60,526 bases of DNA. It comes from Bacteroidales bacterium. Lineage in GTDB: Bacteria > Bacteroidota > Bacteroidia > Bacteroidales > WCHB1-69. Positions 6,472 through 14,636 of this stretch are shown here, piece by piece (the stretch's first letter is position 1; the number at the start of each line of letters is the position of its first letter). The position numbers were made by a program, and so were the translations under genes. The DNA is taken from positions 1 through 60,526 of the forward strand of contig JAEETJ010000017.1 in NCBI GenBank assembly GCA_016290295.1, written 5' to 3'. The notes beneath the pieces were generated by a model. The model had not been told where the DNA came from. It saw only the letters and a program-made list of their open reading frames with translations, and searched no databases.

Positions 6472-7563
6472 ATGTTTTTTCAAGTTTATGGCGCTAACGC
6501 GCTGGCCCAATGGGGAATGCTGCTCGTCGTTCTCGTAGGCCTTATCCTGTTCAACGAGTTCGCTCGCCGTACGAAATTCGGCGGTTTTGTTACCTTTTTC
6601 GCCATTCCGGTTATCCTGACCATTTATTTCGTTGCCATCTACATTGGCGCACGCATGGGCTCGGATTGGGCTGTTAACAACCAGACGCATGTATACATGA
6701 ACGGATGGTTCCACTATGCCAAGCTTTATGCTGCCCTTACAGGCTGTATCGGTTTTATGATGATCAAATACAAATGGGGCATCGGTGCCAAACATTGGTT
6801 CAAACCCTTCCCGTTTATTATTGTAGCCATCAACATCCTGATTGCAGTGGCCTCCGACTTTGAATCCGCCATCATGGGCTGGAATAAATGGTGGCTCTCT
6901 AGCGAAGGTGTATGGCTCTATGGTGGCTGGCACAACGTGATGAATGGTTTGGCTGGTATCCTCAACATCTTCTGTATGACCGCATGGTGGAATGTATTCC
7001 CCTCCAAGGATAAGAAAGATATGATCTGGGCCGATATGACCTGGGTGTTCATCGTGGTTTATGACATCTGGAACTTCGCCTACACATATAATTGTCTGCC
7101 TACACACTCATGGTATTGCGGTGTGGCTTTGTTGCTTGCCCCGACAATTGCCGCTCTGATGTGGAACCGTGGTGGTTGGATTCAGAACCGTGCCAATACC
7201 CTGGCTATCTGGTGTATGTTCGCACAGGTGTTCCCGCTCTTCCAGGAGACTTTCAAAGATGGTTTCCAGAAATTTTCATGGGCTGTGCTGCCAGTTCAGT
7301 ACCCCAACGGAATTGAAACTGTCAAGGAAATATACGCTGCTGCAGGTGGTGAAATGGCCGCTGTGGGCACAACCGTTGATACTGTAGCCGGTAATCCTAC
7401 CATGATGACCGTTATCAGTGCATTGGCTCTTGTGACCAATATTATCGCTTTGGCCTACATCCTCGTACAAGCCAAGAAACGTCATATCAATCCTTACAAG
7501 GAAGACGTATTCGTCAACCAGAAATACTACAAGGATGCTATGGCACGTGCCGATGTGGAATAA
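6472..7563 (+). CDS. Polytopic membrane protein, DUF5692-like
   Basis: A 363-residue protein with about nine hydrophobic segments (near residues 14-30, 40-61, 83-99, 115-131, 155-176, 185-207, 214-230, 243-258 and 308-332). It is unusually rich in Trp and His, with polar residues near the membrane boundary: SDFESAIMGWNKWW, GGWHNVMNGLAGILN, and YDIWNFAYTYNCLPTHSWYCG. From memory it resembles the uncharacterised DUF5692 group found mainly in Firmicutes. No transporter or cytochrome signature was recognised. It is the last gene of the hypB-flavoprotein-hypA cluster and is followed 24 nt later by a strong terminator, so the transcription unit ends here. A plausible but unproven role is the membrane partner of the flavoprotein. 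Confidence 0.8.
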   Translation: MFFQVYGANALAQWGMLLVVLVGLILFNEFARRTKFGGFVTFFAIPVILTIYFVAIYIGARMGSDWAVNNQTHVYMNGWFHYAKLYAALTGCIGFMMIKYKWGIGAKHWFKPFPFIIVAINILIAVASDFESAIMGWNKWWLSSEGVWLYGGWHNVMNGLAGILNIFCMTAWWNVFPSKDKKDMIWADMTWVFIVVYDIWNFAYTYNCLPTHSWYCGVALLLAPTIAALMWNRGGWIQNRANTLAIWCMFAQVFPLFQETFKDGFQKFSWAVLPVQYPNGIETVKEIYAAAGGEMAAVGTTVDTVAGNPTMMTVISALALVTNIIALAYILVQAKKRHINPYKEDVFVNQKYYKDAMARADVE

Positions 7564-7586
7564 AAATTGGATTTATTCAACGTATA

Positions 7587-7618
7587 ACGGGGGCGGTAAA
7601 TTCCGCCCCCGTTTTTTT
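7587..7618 (+). terminator. Intrinsic terminator of the hypB cluster
   Basis: A GC-rich stem (CGGGGGCGG at 7588-7596 and CCGCCCCCG at 7603-7611, extended by an A-T pair) closes a 6-nt loop and is followed by seven T residues (7612-7618). It is oriented for the plus strand and sits between convergent genes; no T tract serves the minus strand. Confidence 0.95.
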
Positions 7619-7634
7619 GTTGTCATTAAAAAGG

Positions 7635-10208
7635 TTATTTCTTGCTTTTACTTATTCCGAAATTCTTCACATTGTAAATCATTTGAACTTTGGCGGGAGC
7701 TGTGGGGATGAAAGTTACCTCCTTTTCCTCACCTGGCAAGAGCGTGAAATAATTGTCGGAGAAGTGACCGTTGAGGTTGGTGGTGATGGACACTCCATAC
7801 TTGATTTGCTCGGCACTCAGCGTGAAAACATACTTTTCCTCTTTGGTGCCGGCATTCAGTCGTTGCACTTGGGAGGTGATACCCTTTGGTTGAAATTCCA
7901 TCTGCTTGGGATAGAGATAGTAATATATTTTCTGCGCCACAAGCTGTCCTTCATCCTGATACAATTGCAACAATAAATAATGATGGGTTAATTTGTTGAT
8001 TTTGAATTTTTTAGGCAATGTATATTGGGCAATTTCGGTAGAATTTCCGCTGGGAATGCAGAGGCTGTCCACCATAAGGCTGTCCAATACTGTTCCGTCG
8101 AAGTCGCAGAGCTGTACTAGTAATTTACTATACGATATTTGTGCTTTGTCATTCACCGCATAGATGGGCAGGATGTCTTTTTGCAAAGGAGCCGTGGTGA
8201 GGATAACAGGTTCAAATTGCCTCTTGGCTTCGTATTGTAAGGCTTTCCAACGGCCATAATAGTCGATGCTGCTCCATGAGGCAACAGGCCAGCAATCATT
8301 TAACTGCCAGTATAATGTACCCATACAATGAGGTTGCATCCTTCGATGCACCTCTATGGCTTGTCCAATACCGTAAGCTTGAACCAACTGGCTAAGATAC
8401 ACATAGTCAGTCAGTTTTTCAGGTACATAAAAATATTGGTCAAGGGCTTTGTTGATGATTTGCACTCCACGAGCGTGTTTCTGGTGGTTTTTCATGGCCG
8501 CACTATTCAAATTCCGTTCGTTTTCAGAGGTAAAGCTGGCTATGGTAGCCATGGCAGGATAGCTTTGGAAACCATATTCCGACATAAAGCGGCCGGTTTT
8601 TTCCTCCCACATCTCGAAGGGCAGCTCACCCCACCATACGCCCCAGTAATGCGAATCACCTTCCGTGCAACATTCAGGATGTCCCCAGCCCCAAAGCGGA
8701 GAACTGGCCACGTAAGGCCGATAGGGGTCTAATTCTGTTACTATATCCGCCAAGAGAGTGTCGAACAAGGCATGCATATTGTTTTCTATTTCCATGCGAT
8801 GTTTGGGCTTATAGTTACTCTGCCAGCCCCAGTCTTCCCAGCCGTTTTTCACTTCGTTGTTGCCGCACCAAATTGCCATACATGGATGATTACGCAAGCG
8901 GCATACCTGCTCTCGGGCTTCCACCTCCGCATTGTGCATAAAGGCACTGTCGCCAGGATAAAGGGCGCAAGCGTACATAAAATCCTGCCATACCAATATT
9001 CCCATCTCATCACACAAATCATAAAAAACATCAGGTTCGTAAATACCTCCACCCCAGACTCTTATCATGTTCATATGGGCATCTTTGCAAGACTGTAGCA
9101 GTGCTCGATATTGTTCCTCTTTGATGCGGTTGGGGAAGAAGTCGGCAGGAATCCAGTTTGCTCCTTTCATAAAAACAGGTTGACCATTGACCAAAAATTC
9201 AAAGGCTTTGCCCGTTGAGTCTGCGGCAGTGTTTAACGCTATGTTCCGTAAGCCTATGTTGGCATCCAATCGCTTGGATTGACTGCCTTTTTCGACTACT
9301 ACAGAAATTTTATACAGCTTTTGTTCACCCATGCCGTTAGGATACCACAATTGGGGTTGTTTAATGGTCAATTCGGTAGAGAATTTATCGGTATTCGGAT
9401 TGATTTCTGCACCTCGTACAACCTTGAAAACCTTGTCATTAACCAAATATTTGATGGTGGCGTTGTCTTCCATGTCGCATAGCATATCGAAGGAAACCAA
9501 CAAATGGGCCTCTTCCTCGCACAAATGATTCTGTCTAATGTGTAAATTGCTGATAGTAAAATCTTTCCATTGATTTAAATAGACTGTTTTGGAAAAACCG
9601 CAAGTTACCATTTTGGGCCCCCAGTCCCAACCTCCTTGGTAAGGTGGATTACGAAGGAAAACTCTATTATCGGGTAAGGTATAAGGGACTTGTTTGCTTC
9701 TTTGCTGTATGATTTTTGAAGCTGGTAAAAATTTGACTATTAGTTCGTTGTCTGAATTTTTTAGGTTATCGGGAAGAGAAAATCGCCAGGTTCGGAAACT
9801 GTTGTCGGTAAAATTTTGTCCATCCTGATTCAGCAAAGGTTTTCCATTTAAATAAAATTCAGCATAGCCAGTCACCCCTTCAAAAACAAGTTCAGGATGT
9901 TGGTTCGGGTCAATATTTGCACCTTCAAATAACAAGCGATATACCCAACAACTGTCGCTGACCCATTGTACACTATCCTCATTGCATCCGTAAAAAGGAT
10001 TGGGAATCAGTTTGTTATCCATCAAATCTGTGTGGATATACCCAGGAACAAAGGCTGGATACCATTGTCCTTGGTATTGGAATTCCCAGTCAGTGATAAA
10101 AAGAGCTTTGCCTTCCACATCCCGGTCATGACTTTTGCAAGAAATCAACAAACATGCACAAAAAATGAAACAAAGCAGGCTGTGGCAAAGACGAATAAAA
10201 ATTCTCAT
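7635..10208 (-). CDS. Beta-mannosidase (GH2), lipoprotein
   Basis: An 857-residue GH2 enzyme that removes terminal beta-mannose, as from N-glycan cores or mannan oligosaccharides. The N-terminus is a lipoprotein signal ending LLISC, so it is anchored to a membrane outside the cytoplasm. A sugar-binding domain (WEFQYQGQWYPAFVPGYIHTDL), the GGGIYEPDVFYD strand of the TIM barrel, acid/base Glu452 in WCGNNEV and nucleophile Glu544 in MSEYGFQS are visible. The C-terminal third is beta-sandwich like. Length suits the family. It lies 16 nt downstream of the USP-like gene and converges on the hypB cluster. No SusC/SusD pair is in the window, so it is not in an obvious polysaccharide-use locus. Confidence 0.93.
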   Translation of the reverse strand: MRIFIRLCHSLLCFIFCACLLISCKSHDRDVEGKALFITDWEFQYQGQWYPAFVPGYIHTDLMDNKLIPNPFYGCNEDSVQWVSDSCWVYRLLFEGANIDPNQHPELVFEGVTGYAEFYLNGKPLLNQDGQNFTDNSFRTWRFSLPDNLKNSDNELIVKFLPASKIIQQRSKQVPYTLPDNRVFLRNPPYQGGWDWGPKMVTCGFSKTVYLNQWKDFTISNLHIRQNHLCEEEAHLLVSFDMLCDMEDNATIKYLVNDKVFKVVRGAEINPNTDKFSTELTIKQPQLWYPNGMGEQKLYKISVVVEKGSQSKRLDANIGLRNIALNTAADSTGKAFEFLVNGQPVFMKGANWIPADFFPNRIKEEQYRALLQSCKDAHMNMIRVWGGGIYEPDVFYDLCDEMGILVWQDFMYACALYPGDSAFMHNAEVEAREQVCRLRNHPCMAIWCGNNEVKNGWEDWGWQSNYKPKHRMEIENNMHALFDTLLADIVTELDPYRPYVASSPLWGWGHPECCTEGDSHYWGVWWGELPFEMWEEKTGRFMSEYGFQSYPAMATIASFTSENERNLNSAAMKNHQKHARGVQIINKALDQYFYVPEKLTDYVYLSQLVQAYGIGQAIEVHRRMQPHCMGTLYWQLNDCWPVASWSSIDYYGRWKALQYEAKRQFEPVILTTAPLQKDILPIYAVNDKAQISYSKLLVQLCDFDGTVLDSLMVDSLCIPSGNSTEIAQYTLPKKFKINKLTHHYLLLQLYQDEGQLVAQKIYYYLYPKQMEFQPKGITSQVQRLNAGTKEEKYVFTLSAEQIKYGVSITTNLNGHFSDNYFTLLPGEEKEVTFIPTAPAKVQMIYNVKNFGISKSKK

Positions 10209-10224
10209 GGTGTTTTATAATTGA

Positions 10225-11070
10225 TTAAGTACAAAGAACATACAAATCATCCCTCTCGTTGATGCACAATACGGGGAGGCCGTCTTCATTGGCGATAATG
10301 GCATTTTCCTTGGGACCAAAAATATAATCAATGAAGGTATAGAAGGAGGTCATCATAATGACCGTGAGAGTGGCTTTTATTTCAGGGGCATAGAAGATGG
10401 AAAAGCGGTCAATATCATCAATTGTGCGACTGAATTCGTGCAATTCATAGTCGATTTCCAAATTCTGGTATAGTTTTTTGGTGAAATCGATGTTATCCTT
10501 GACTTTTTGTTTCAGCAGCTGATCTTTGTAGCTGCCGCACAACACATGCACTTTGGCGTGGTAAAACCGACTGAAATAGCCTGCCCAAAGAGCTTTTTCC
10601 TTGTGTTGCCGGTCAATGTCCAAAGGCAGCATTACTTGGCGGAAAATGTCGCTATCAGGCAGTTTTAGCCCAACCGTCATGACAGGTAGTCGCGAGGGCT
10701 TGATAAAACGGCGGGCTTTACGCAGGTTGAAGAGACTTTCTTTTCCTTTTCGCTGCACTCCGATGACAAACATGATGGTATTGGTCTCGTCGGCGTAGGA
10801 ATAGATGTTGTCGGTAGAAAAAGGATTAGATAGTAAAAAAACTTCTATATCATTTTGAATCAGTTGATTAGTAAGCTTCATCTGCTCTTCGCAGATGTTT
10901 ATATTTTGATCATTCTGATTTCTTTTCGAAAAAGAAAAATTACTGATAATGGTTAAAGAGGACTTGAAAATAGCGGCCAGAATACCTCCATGCCGTATGG
11001 CTGAGGTGCCATATTCGCTGTTATCGGCGATGGCGATAATATTCAGTTTTTTCTTTTCCTCTTGTTCCAT
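10225..11070 (-). CDS. Universal stress protein-like protein
   Basis: A 281-residue cytoplasmic protein with a USP-like alpha/beta fold: NIIAIADNSEYGTSAIRHGG at the N-terminus matches the first strand and helix, and VIGVQRKGKES corresponds to the region where ATP-binding members carry a G-rich loop. The canonical G-x2-G-x9-G-S/T loop is not complete, so nucleotide binding is doubtful. A second half (residues 145-280, starting VMLPLDIDRQHKEKALWAGYFS) looks like a degenerate second USP domain. It lies between tsaB (52 nt upstream) and the beta-mannosidase gene. Role unknown. Confidence 0.7.
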   Translation of the reverse strand: MEQEEKKKLNIIAIADNSEYGTSAIRHGGILAAIFKSSLTIISNFSFSKRNQNDQNINICEEQMKLTNQLIQNDIEVFLLSNPFSTDNIYSYADETNTIMFVIGVQRKGKESLFNLRKARRFIKPSRLPVMTVGLKLPDSDIFRQVMLPLDIDRQHKEKALWAGYFSRFYHAKVHVLCGSYKDQLLKQKVKDNIDFTKKLYQNLEIDYELHEFSRTIDDIDRFSIFYAPEIKATLTVIMMTSFYTFIDYIFGPKENAIIANEDGLPVLCINERDDLYVLCT

Positions 11071-11122
11071 TCAATTTGGGATTAAGAATCAGCCAGATAT
11101 TTTTTGTAATATTGATTTTTAA

Positions 11123-11809
11123 TCAGATAAGTCCTTTTACCTTAGGTTTGGCGGCCACATAGTCTTTCAAATAGAAAGGCTCGAAATAAGCGACATTCTC
11201 AAATTGTTCCGCTTGGAATTTGCGGAAGGCGATAGGTACCATGTTTTGGGCGGAAAGAGGTTCTTTTTTGAACATTGCATTAGGGAATTTGCTCAACAGT
11301 TCTTCGCATTTGGCCGCACCGTTTCCGCAGAAAATGGTCTTAAAATTCGTTAATTCCTCGGCAAAACAATTCTCATCCACGATTTTGGCGTTAGGTTCTT
11401 CCAGCAGTTCTCCGTCGTGGTTGTACAAAGCGGTGAAAACCTCCATACGGCGGGCATCAATCATGGGGCGGCAATGGTCGGCCATTTTCAGAAATGGTTC
11501 GGCGATACATTCAAGTGTGGAGATAGCAATGGCGGGAATACCCAAAGTATAGGCTAATCCTTTGGCGGTGGATACGCCGATACGCAGACCGGTATAGGAG
11601 CCTGGACCGACCCCGACAGCGATGGCGTTGAGCTGTTTTTTATCGATAGCTGCTTGCTGTAACACTTCTTCCACAAAGGGAATCATGTTTTTGGCGTGTG
11701 AGTTGTTGGTATTGCATTCTTTCACGGCAACACAATCGCCACCGTGTGCCAGTGCCACCGAACAAATTTCCGTACTGGTCTCAATGCACAAAATATAGGG
11801 TTTTTCCAT
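11123..11809 (-). CDS. tsaB: tRNA threonylcarbamoyladenosine biosynthesis protein TsaB
   Basis: A 228-residue ASKHA-fold protein that partners TsaD in making the t6A modification of ANN-decoding tRNAs. It opens with ILCIETSTEICSVAL and carries the signature GVGPGSYTGLRIGVSTAKGLA near residues 68-88. It lacks the HxxxH metal site of TsaD, as expected for TsaB. Length is typical of the family. A TATTTTTG -7 element (minus strand, 11838-11845) lies about 29 nt upstream with an octad-repeat TTTG 21 nt further, suggesting its own promoter. Confidence 0.95.
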   Translation of the reverse strand: MEKPYILCIETSTEICSVALAHGGDCVAVKECNTNNSHAKNMIPFVEEVLQQAAIDKKQLNAIAVGVGPGSYTGLRIGVSTAKGLAYTLGIPAIAISTLECIAEPFLKMADHCRPMIDARRMEVFTALYNHDGELLEEPNAKIVDENCFAEELTNFKTIFCGNGAAKCEELLSKFPNAMFKKEPLSAQNMVPIAFRKFQAEQFENVAYFEPFYLKDYVAAKPKVKGLI

Positions 11810-11837
11810 TTTTGCCTGCGTTATTCAGTATAATCTG

Positions 11838-11870
11838 CAAAAATACGAAAATAATTAGTAAATTAGCAAA
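11838..11870 (-). promoter_or_regulatory. Candidate tsaB promoter
   Basis: Minus-strand TATTTTTG (11838-11845) with a TTTG (reverse complement of 11867-11870) 21 nt upstream. The TTTG is one word of the AATTAGCA octad array. Confidence 0.5.
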
Positions 11871-11890
11871 TTAGTTAATTAGTAAATGTG
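11850..11890. repeat. AT-rich octad repeat array
   Basis: AATTAGTA, AATTAGCA, AATTAGTT, AATTAGTA, AATGTGCC words between tsaB and the following hairpin array. Confidence 0.75.
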
Positions 11891-11900
11891 CCTATTAGAA

Positions 11901-11977
11901 CTCCCCTCGAGCACGTAGTGCGAGACTCCCCTTGAGCGAAGCGAAGCTCCCCTCGAATGCGAAGCAGGAGACTCCCC
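11901..11977. repeat. GGGGAG-punctuated hairpin array (copy 2, inverted)
   Basis: CTCCCC blocks at 11901-11906, 11926-11931, 11947-11952 and 11972-11977 separate palindromic centres such as GCAC-gta-GTGC and ATGC-gaa-GCAG (one mismatch); the middle unit can pair GAGC with GCTC. The array begins a few bases after the MATE stop codon and runs up to the octad repeat behind tsaB. Confidence 0.8.
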
Positions 11978-11979
11978 AT

Positions 11980-13389
11980 CTACTCTGAATATTCCTTCTT
12001 CTGCCGAAACACCGGATGGTAATCGCTGCGGAAGACCTTGCGTTGGGAATAGAGCAAGCAGGCCGCTAAAACAGCGCCAATGACGTCGGAAATGGTGCAG
12101 GCGGTCCAAACACCGTGCAAACCGTTGAGACTCCAGTGCTCAAACAAAAGAGGCACGATATAGCAAAGAGGCACTAAGAAGATAACCTGACGTGAGAGAC
12201 TGGTGACAATGGCTATCCAGGGTTTGTCGATGGACTGGAAAAAGTTGGAGTTGACAATGGTAAAGCCAATCAGAGGAAACATTACCATCAGCAATCGTGT
12301 GGCAGGAACGCAAATCTGGATTAATTCTGAGTCTGTTGTGAAGATCCTTGCCAAATATTGTGGAACAGCACATGCAATCAATGCACCGGCAAAGCCTGTC
12401 CAAACGCAAATTTTCATGGTCAACAGGTAAACCTCTTTCAGTCGCTCGAAACGGCAAGCACCGTAATTATAGCCGGCAATGGGCTGCATACCCTGACAGA
12501 TGCCGAGGAAGAGCATCACTAACAGGCTGGCGTAGGTGTTGACAATGCCATAGGCACCCACAGCCAAGTCGCCGCCGTAGCGTATTAATTGGTTGTTAAG
12601 TATGGCCACTACTGCGGAAGCCGCTACGTTCATCAGGAAGGGGCTCATTCCTATCAGCGTTATATTCTTGAAAATGTAAGATTTAGGTGCCCATGCATGG
12701 CGGCGGAAACGGATAAAGGATTTTGGAGAAACGAAGTGCAGTATGGAGGCAATGGCCATGACAGCCATGGAAATGGTGGTGGCCCAAGCGGCACCGGCAA
12801 TGCCCAAATTCAAAGCAAAAATGAAAATGGGGTCCAAAATCATATTCAAAATGGCTCCACCCACTAATATCAGCATAGATTTGGTGGGATAGCCCGAAGC
12901 ACGAATCAGACCAGTGAGGTTGAAAGTGACTGTGGTCAAAAACATACCGGGCAACACAATGACCAAGTATTCTTTGGCGTAAGCTATGGTATCGGCAGTC
13001 GCTCCAAAACGGGCTAAAATATTGTCCATAAATATATATCCGGAGATCATCACCAGTCCGCTGAGGATGATGGTGAACACCATGCTATTACCCAAAATCT
13101 TCTCCGCCCAGTTCACATCTTTCCGGCCTAAAACAATAGACATGCGGGCAGAGGAGCCTACTCCAATCAGTGCGCCAAAGGCGTGAACAATGTTCATGAT
13201 GGGCATGGTGATGGCCAAACCTGCAATGGCCAAAGCACCCACACCCTGGCCAATGAAAATACGGTCCACAATATTGTAAACGGAAGCTATAATCTGGCTA
13301 ATGACCGCAGGCCATGCATACAACCATAAGAGCTTTCCGATTCGCTCGGTGGCTAAGATTTGGGTTTTGTCAGTAGCTTGGGATTGCAT
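11980..13389 (-). CDS. MATE-family multidrug exporter, MepA-like
   Basis: A 469-residue inner-membrane antiporter with twelve predicted helices in two homologous halves. The N-terminus GKLLWLYAWPAVISQIIASVYNIVDRIFIGQ, the LTGLIRASGYPTKSM turn after helix 5-6 and the second-half MSPFLMNVAASAVVAILNNQL and GMQPIAGYNYGA are characteristic of the MepA-like branch of MATE proteins that extrude cationic drugs in exchange for sodium or protons. Substrate cannot be predicted. It is separated from the upstream OppB-like gene by 155 nt of mixed heptad repeats and is followed directly by a hairpin array. Confidence 0.93.
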   Translation of the reverse strand: MQSQATDKTQILATERIGKLLWLYAWPAVISQIIASVYNIVDRIFIGQGVGALAIAGLAITMPIMNIVHAFGALIGVGSSARMSIVLGRKDVNWAEKILGNSMVFTIILSGLVMISGYIFMDNILARFGATADTIAYAKEYLVIVLPGMFLTTVTFNLTGLIRASGYPTKSMLILVGGAILNMILDPIFIFALNLGIAGAAWATTISMAVMAIASILHFVSPKSFIRFRRHAWAPKSYIFKNITLIGMSPFLMNVAASAVVAILNNQLIRYGGDLAVGAYGIVNTYASLLVMLFLGICQGMQPIAGYNYGACRFERLKEVYLLTMKICVWTGFAGALIACAVPQYLARIFTTDSELIQICVPATRLLMVMFPLIGFTIVNSNFFQSIDKPWIAIVTSLSRQVIFLVPLCYIVPLLFEHWSLNGLHGVWTACTISDVIGAVLAACLLYSQRKVFRSDYHPVFRQKKEYSE

Positions 13390-13390
13390 T

Positions 13391-13547
13391 TTCAGGTTTC
13401 AGGTTTCAGGTGACAGTGGTTAGTGGTCAGTGGTCAGTGGGTGGATATTAATGTTTAGAAAGGTTAGTGAGATTAGAATGATTATGGGATTACAGGATGA
13501 TGGAATTCTCCAACTATTAATTATTAATTGTTAATTATCAACTGTCA
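13391..13547. repeat. Mosaic of four heptad/octad word families
   Basis: From the MATE start codon outward: CAGGTTT words (13391-13415), GTGGTCA/GTGGTTA words (13416-13443), a GATTACAG remnant (about 13487-13497) and TTAATTG/TCAACTG words (13516-13545). Four unrelated words in one 155-nt gap show the arrays are composites, not expansions of one unit. Confidence 0.7.
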
Positions 13548-14624
13548 AGCAGTTAGCGACACTCTCGGATCCAACCAACCATAGATAATGTCGCATATAA
13601 CATTAATAATCACCAAAATAACGGCCACATACAGCAATGAGCCCATGACCACAGGGAAGTCGTATTTGTCCAAGGCATCTACAATGACCACTCCCATGCC
13701 TTTCCAGTCGAAGATGTATTCCACAAATACAGCACCAGCCAATAAACCGGCCAACCATCCTGAAATGGCAGTAACTACAGGGTTGAGGGCGTTTTTCAAT
13801 GAGTGGTGAATCAGAATTCTTCTGTAGGACAAGCCCTTGGCTTTGGCAGTGCGGATATAATCCTGCGAAAGCACATCAAGAACTGAATTTTTGGTAAGTT
13901 CTACCACTACAGCCAGAGGTCTGATACCCAATGTGATAGCGGGAAGAATCAAATTTTTCCAGTCAATGTAAAGTCCTGCGCCATAGTTATCCACGGTATA
14001 TAAACTGCCAAACATGCTGAGACCAGTAAGGTCGGACAGCAAAAAGGCAAATACCCATGCAAAAAGTATGGCGGCAAAGAAAGAGGGCAATGACATGCCC
14101 AAAACGGAGAAGAAAAAGCTGATTTTGTCGAACCAGGTGCCGTTGAAGACCGCACACAAAATGCCAATCAAAATGCCGATTACCATGGCGAAAAAGATGG
14201 ATACCACAGCCAACAGGGCGGTCTTTGGGAAGGCTTCCGTCAGAATTTCCGAAACTTGGCGTTTGCTTTGGTAGGAGCGGCGCAGGAAGGGTTTCTTCAG
14301 CACAATGCTCGATTTGCTAAGGGGCAGCAGGGTAATATAGCTGTAGTCATTGTCATCCAAATACCAGAAAGAGTCCGCATCGTCGGTACGGTGCCATGAG
14401 ATAGGTGCCAAGTCATTGAGATAGGCCAGATACTGCAAGCCTACTGGCAGATCGAGGCCCATTTCCTTGCGGATAGCCTCTTCTGTGTCAATATCGCTAC
14501 GCTGCCCCATCATCATACGGGCAGGGTCGGAAGGTAACACTGTGAATAAAAAGAACACAAGGGTGATGACTCCTAACAAAAGGAGTAGTCCGTAGAGTAT
14601 TTTCTTGAGTATGTAGCGAGCCAT
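13545..14624 (-). CDS. OppB/DppB-type ABC transporter permease
   Basis: A 359-residue inner-membrane permease of the binding-protein-dependent peptide/nickel class. It starts with the typical KKILYGLLLLLGVITLVFFLF helix and the SDPARMMMG segment, has a periplasmic loop of about 100 residues, and the cytoplasmic EAA-type loop RTAKAKGLSYRRILIHHSLKNAL that docks on the ATPase. It ends VICDIIYGWLDPRV as usual. The start lies 12 nt downstream of the M16 peptidase stop, so the two are probably one operon. No OppC, OppD, OppF or binding protein is next to it; the partners must be elsewhere. Peptide uptake is the likeliest role; nickel transport is the other known role of this family. Confidence 0.9.
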   Translation of the reverse strand: MARYILKKILYGLLLLLGVITLVFFLFTVLPSDPARMMMGQRSDIDTEEAIRKEMGLDLPVGLQYLAYLNDLAPISWHRTDDADSFWYLDDNDYSYITLLPLSKSSIVLKKPFLRRSYQSKRQVSEILTEAFPKTALLAVVSIFFAMVIGILIGILCAVFNGTWFDKISFFFSVLGMSLPSFFAAILFAWVFAFLLSDLTGLSMFGSLYTVDNYGAGLYIDWKNLILPAITLGIRPLAVVVELTKNSVLDVLSQDYIRTAKAKGLSYRRILIHHSLKNALNPVVTAISGWLAGLLAGAVFVEYIFDWKGMGVVIVDALDKYDFPVVMGSLLYVAVILVIINVICDIIYGWLDPRVSLTA

Positions 14625-14636
14625 GTTTTGTCTATA

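Noticed and set aside
6457-7107. 216-codon minus-strand open frame inside the DUF5692-like gene
   Set aside because: Antisense shadow; the plus-strand frame has clear membrane helices and operon context.
11901-11977. Intrinsic terminator of the MATE gene
   Set aside because: The stems are short, several in a row and without a T tract; better described as a repeat array, though termination cannot be ruled out.
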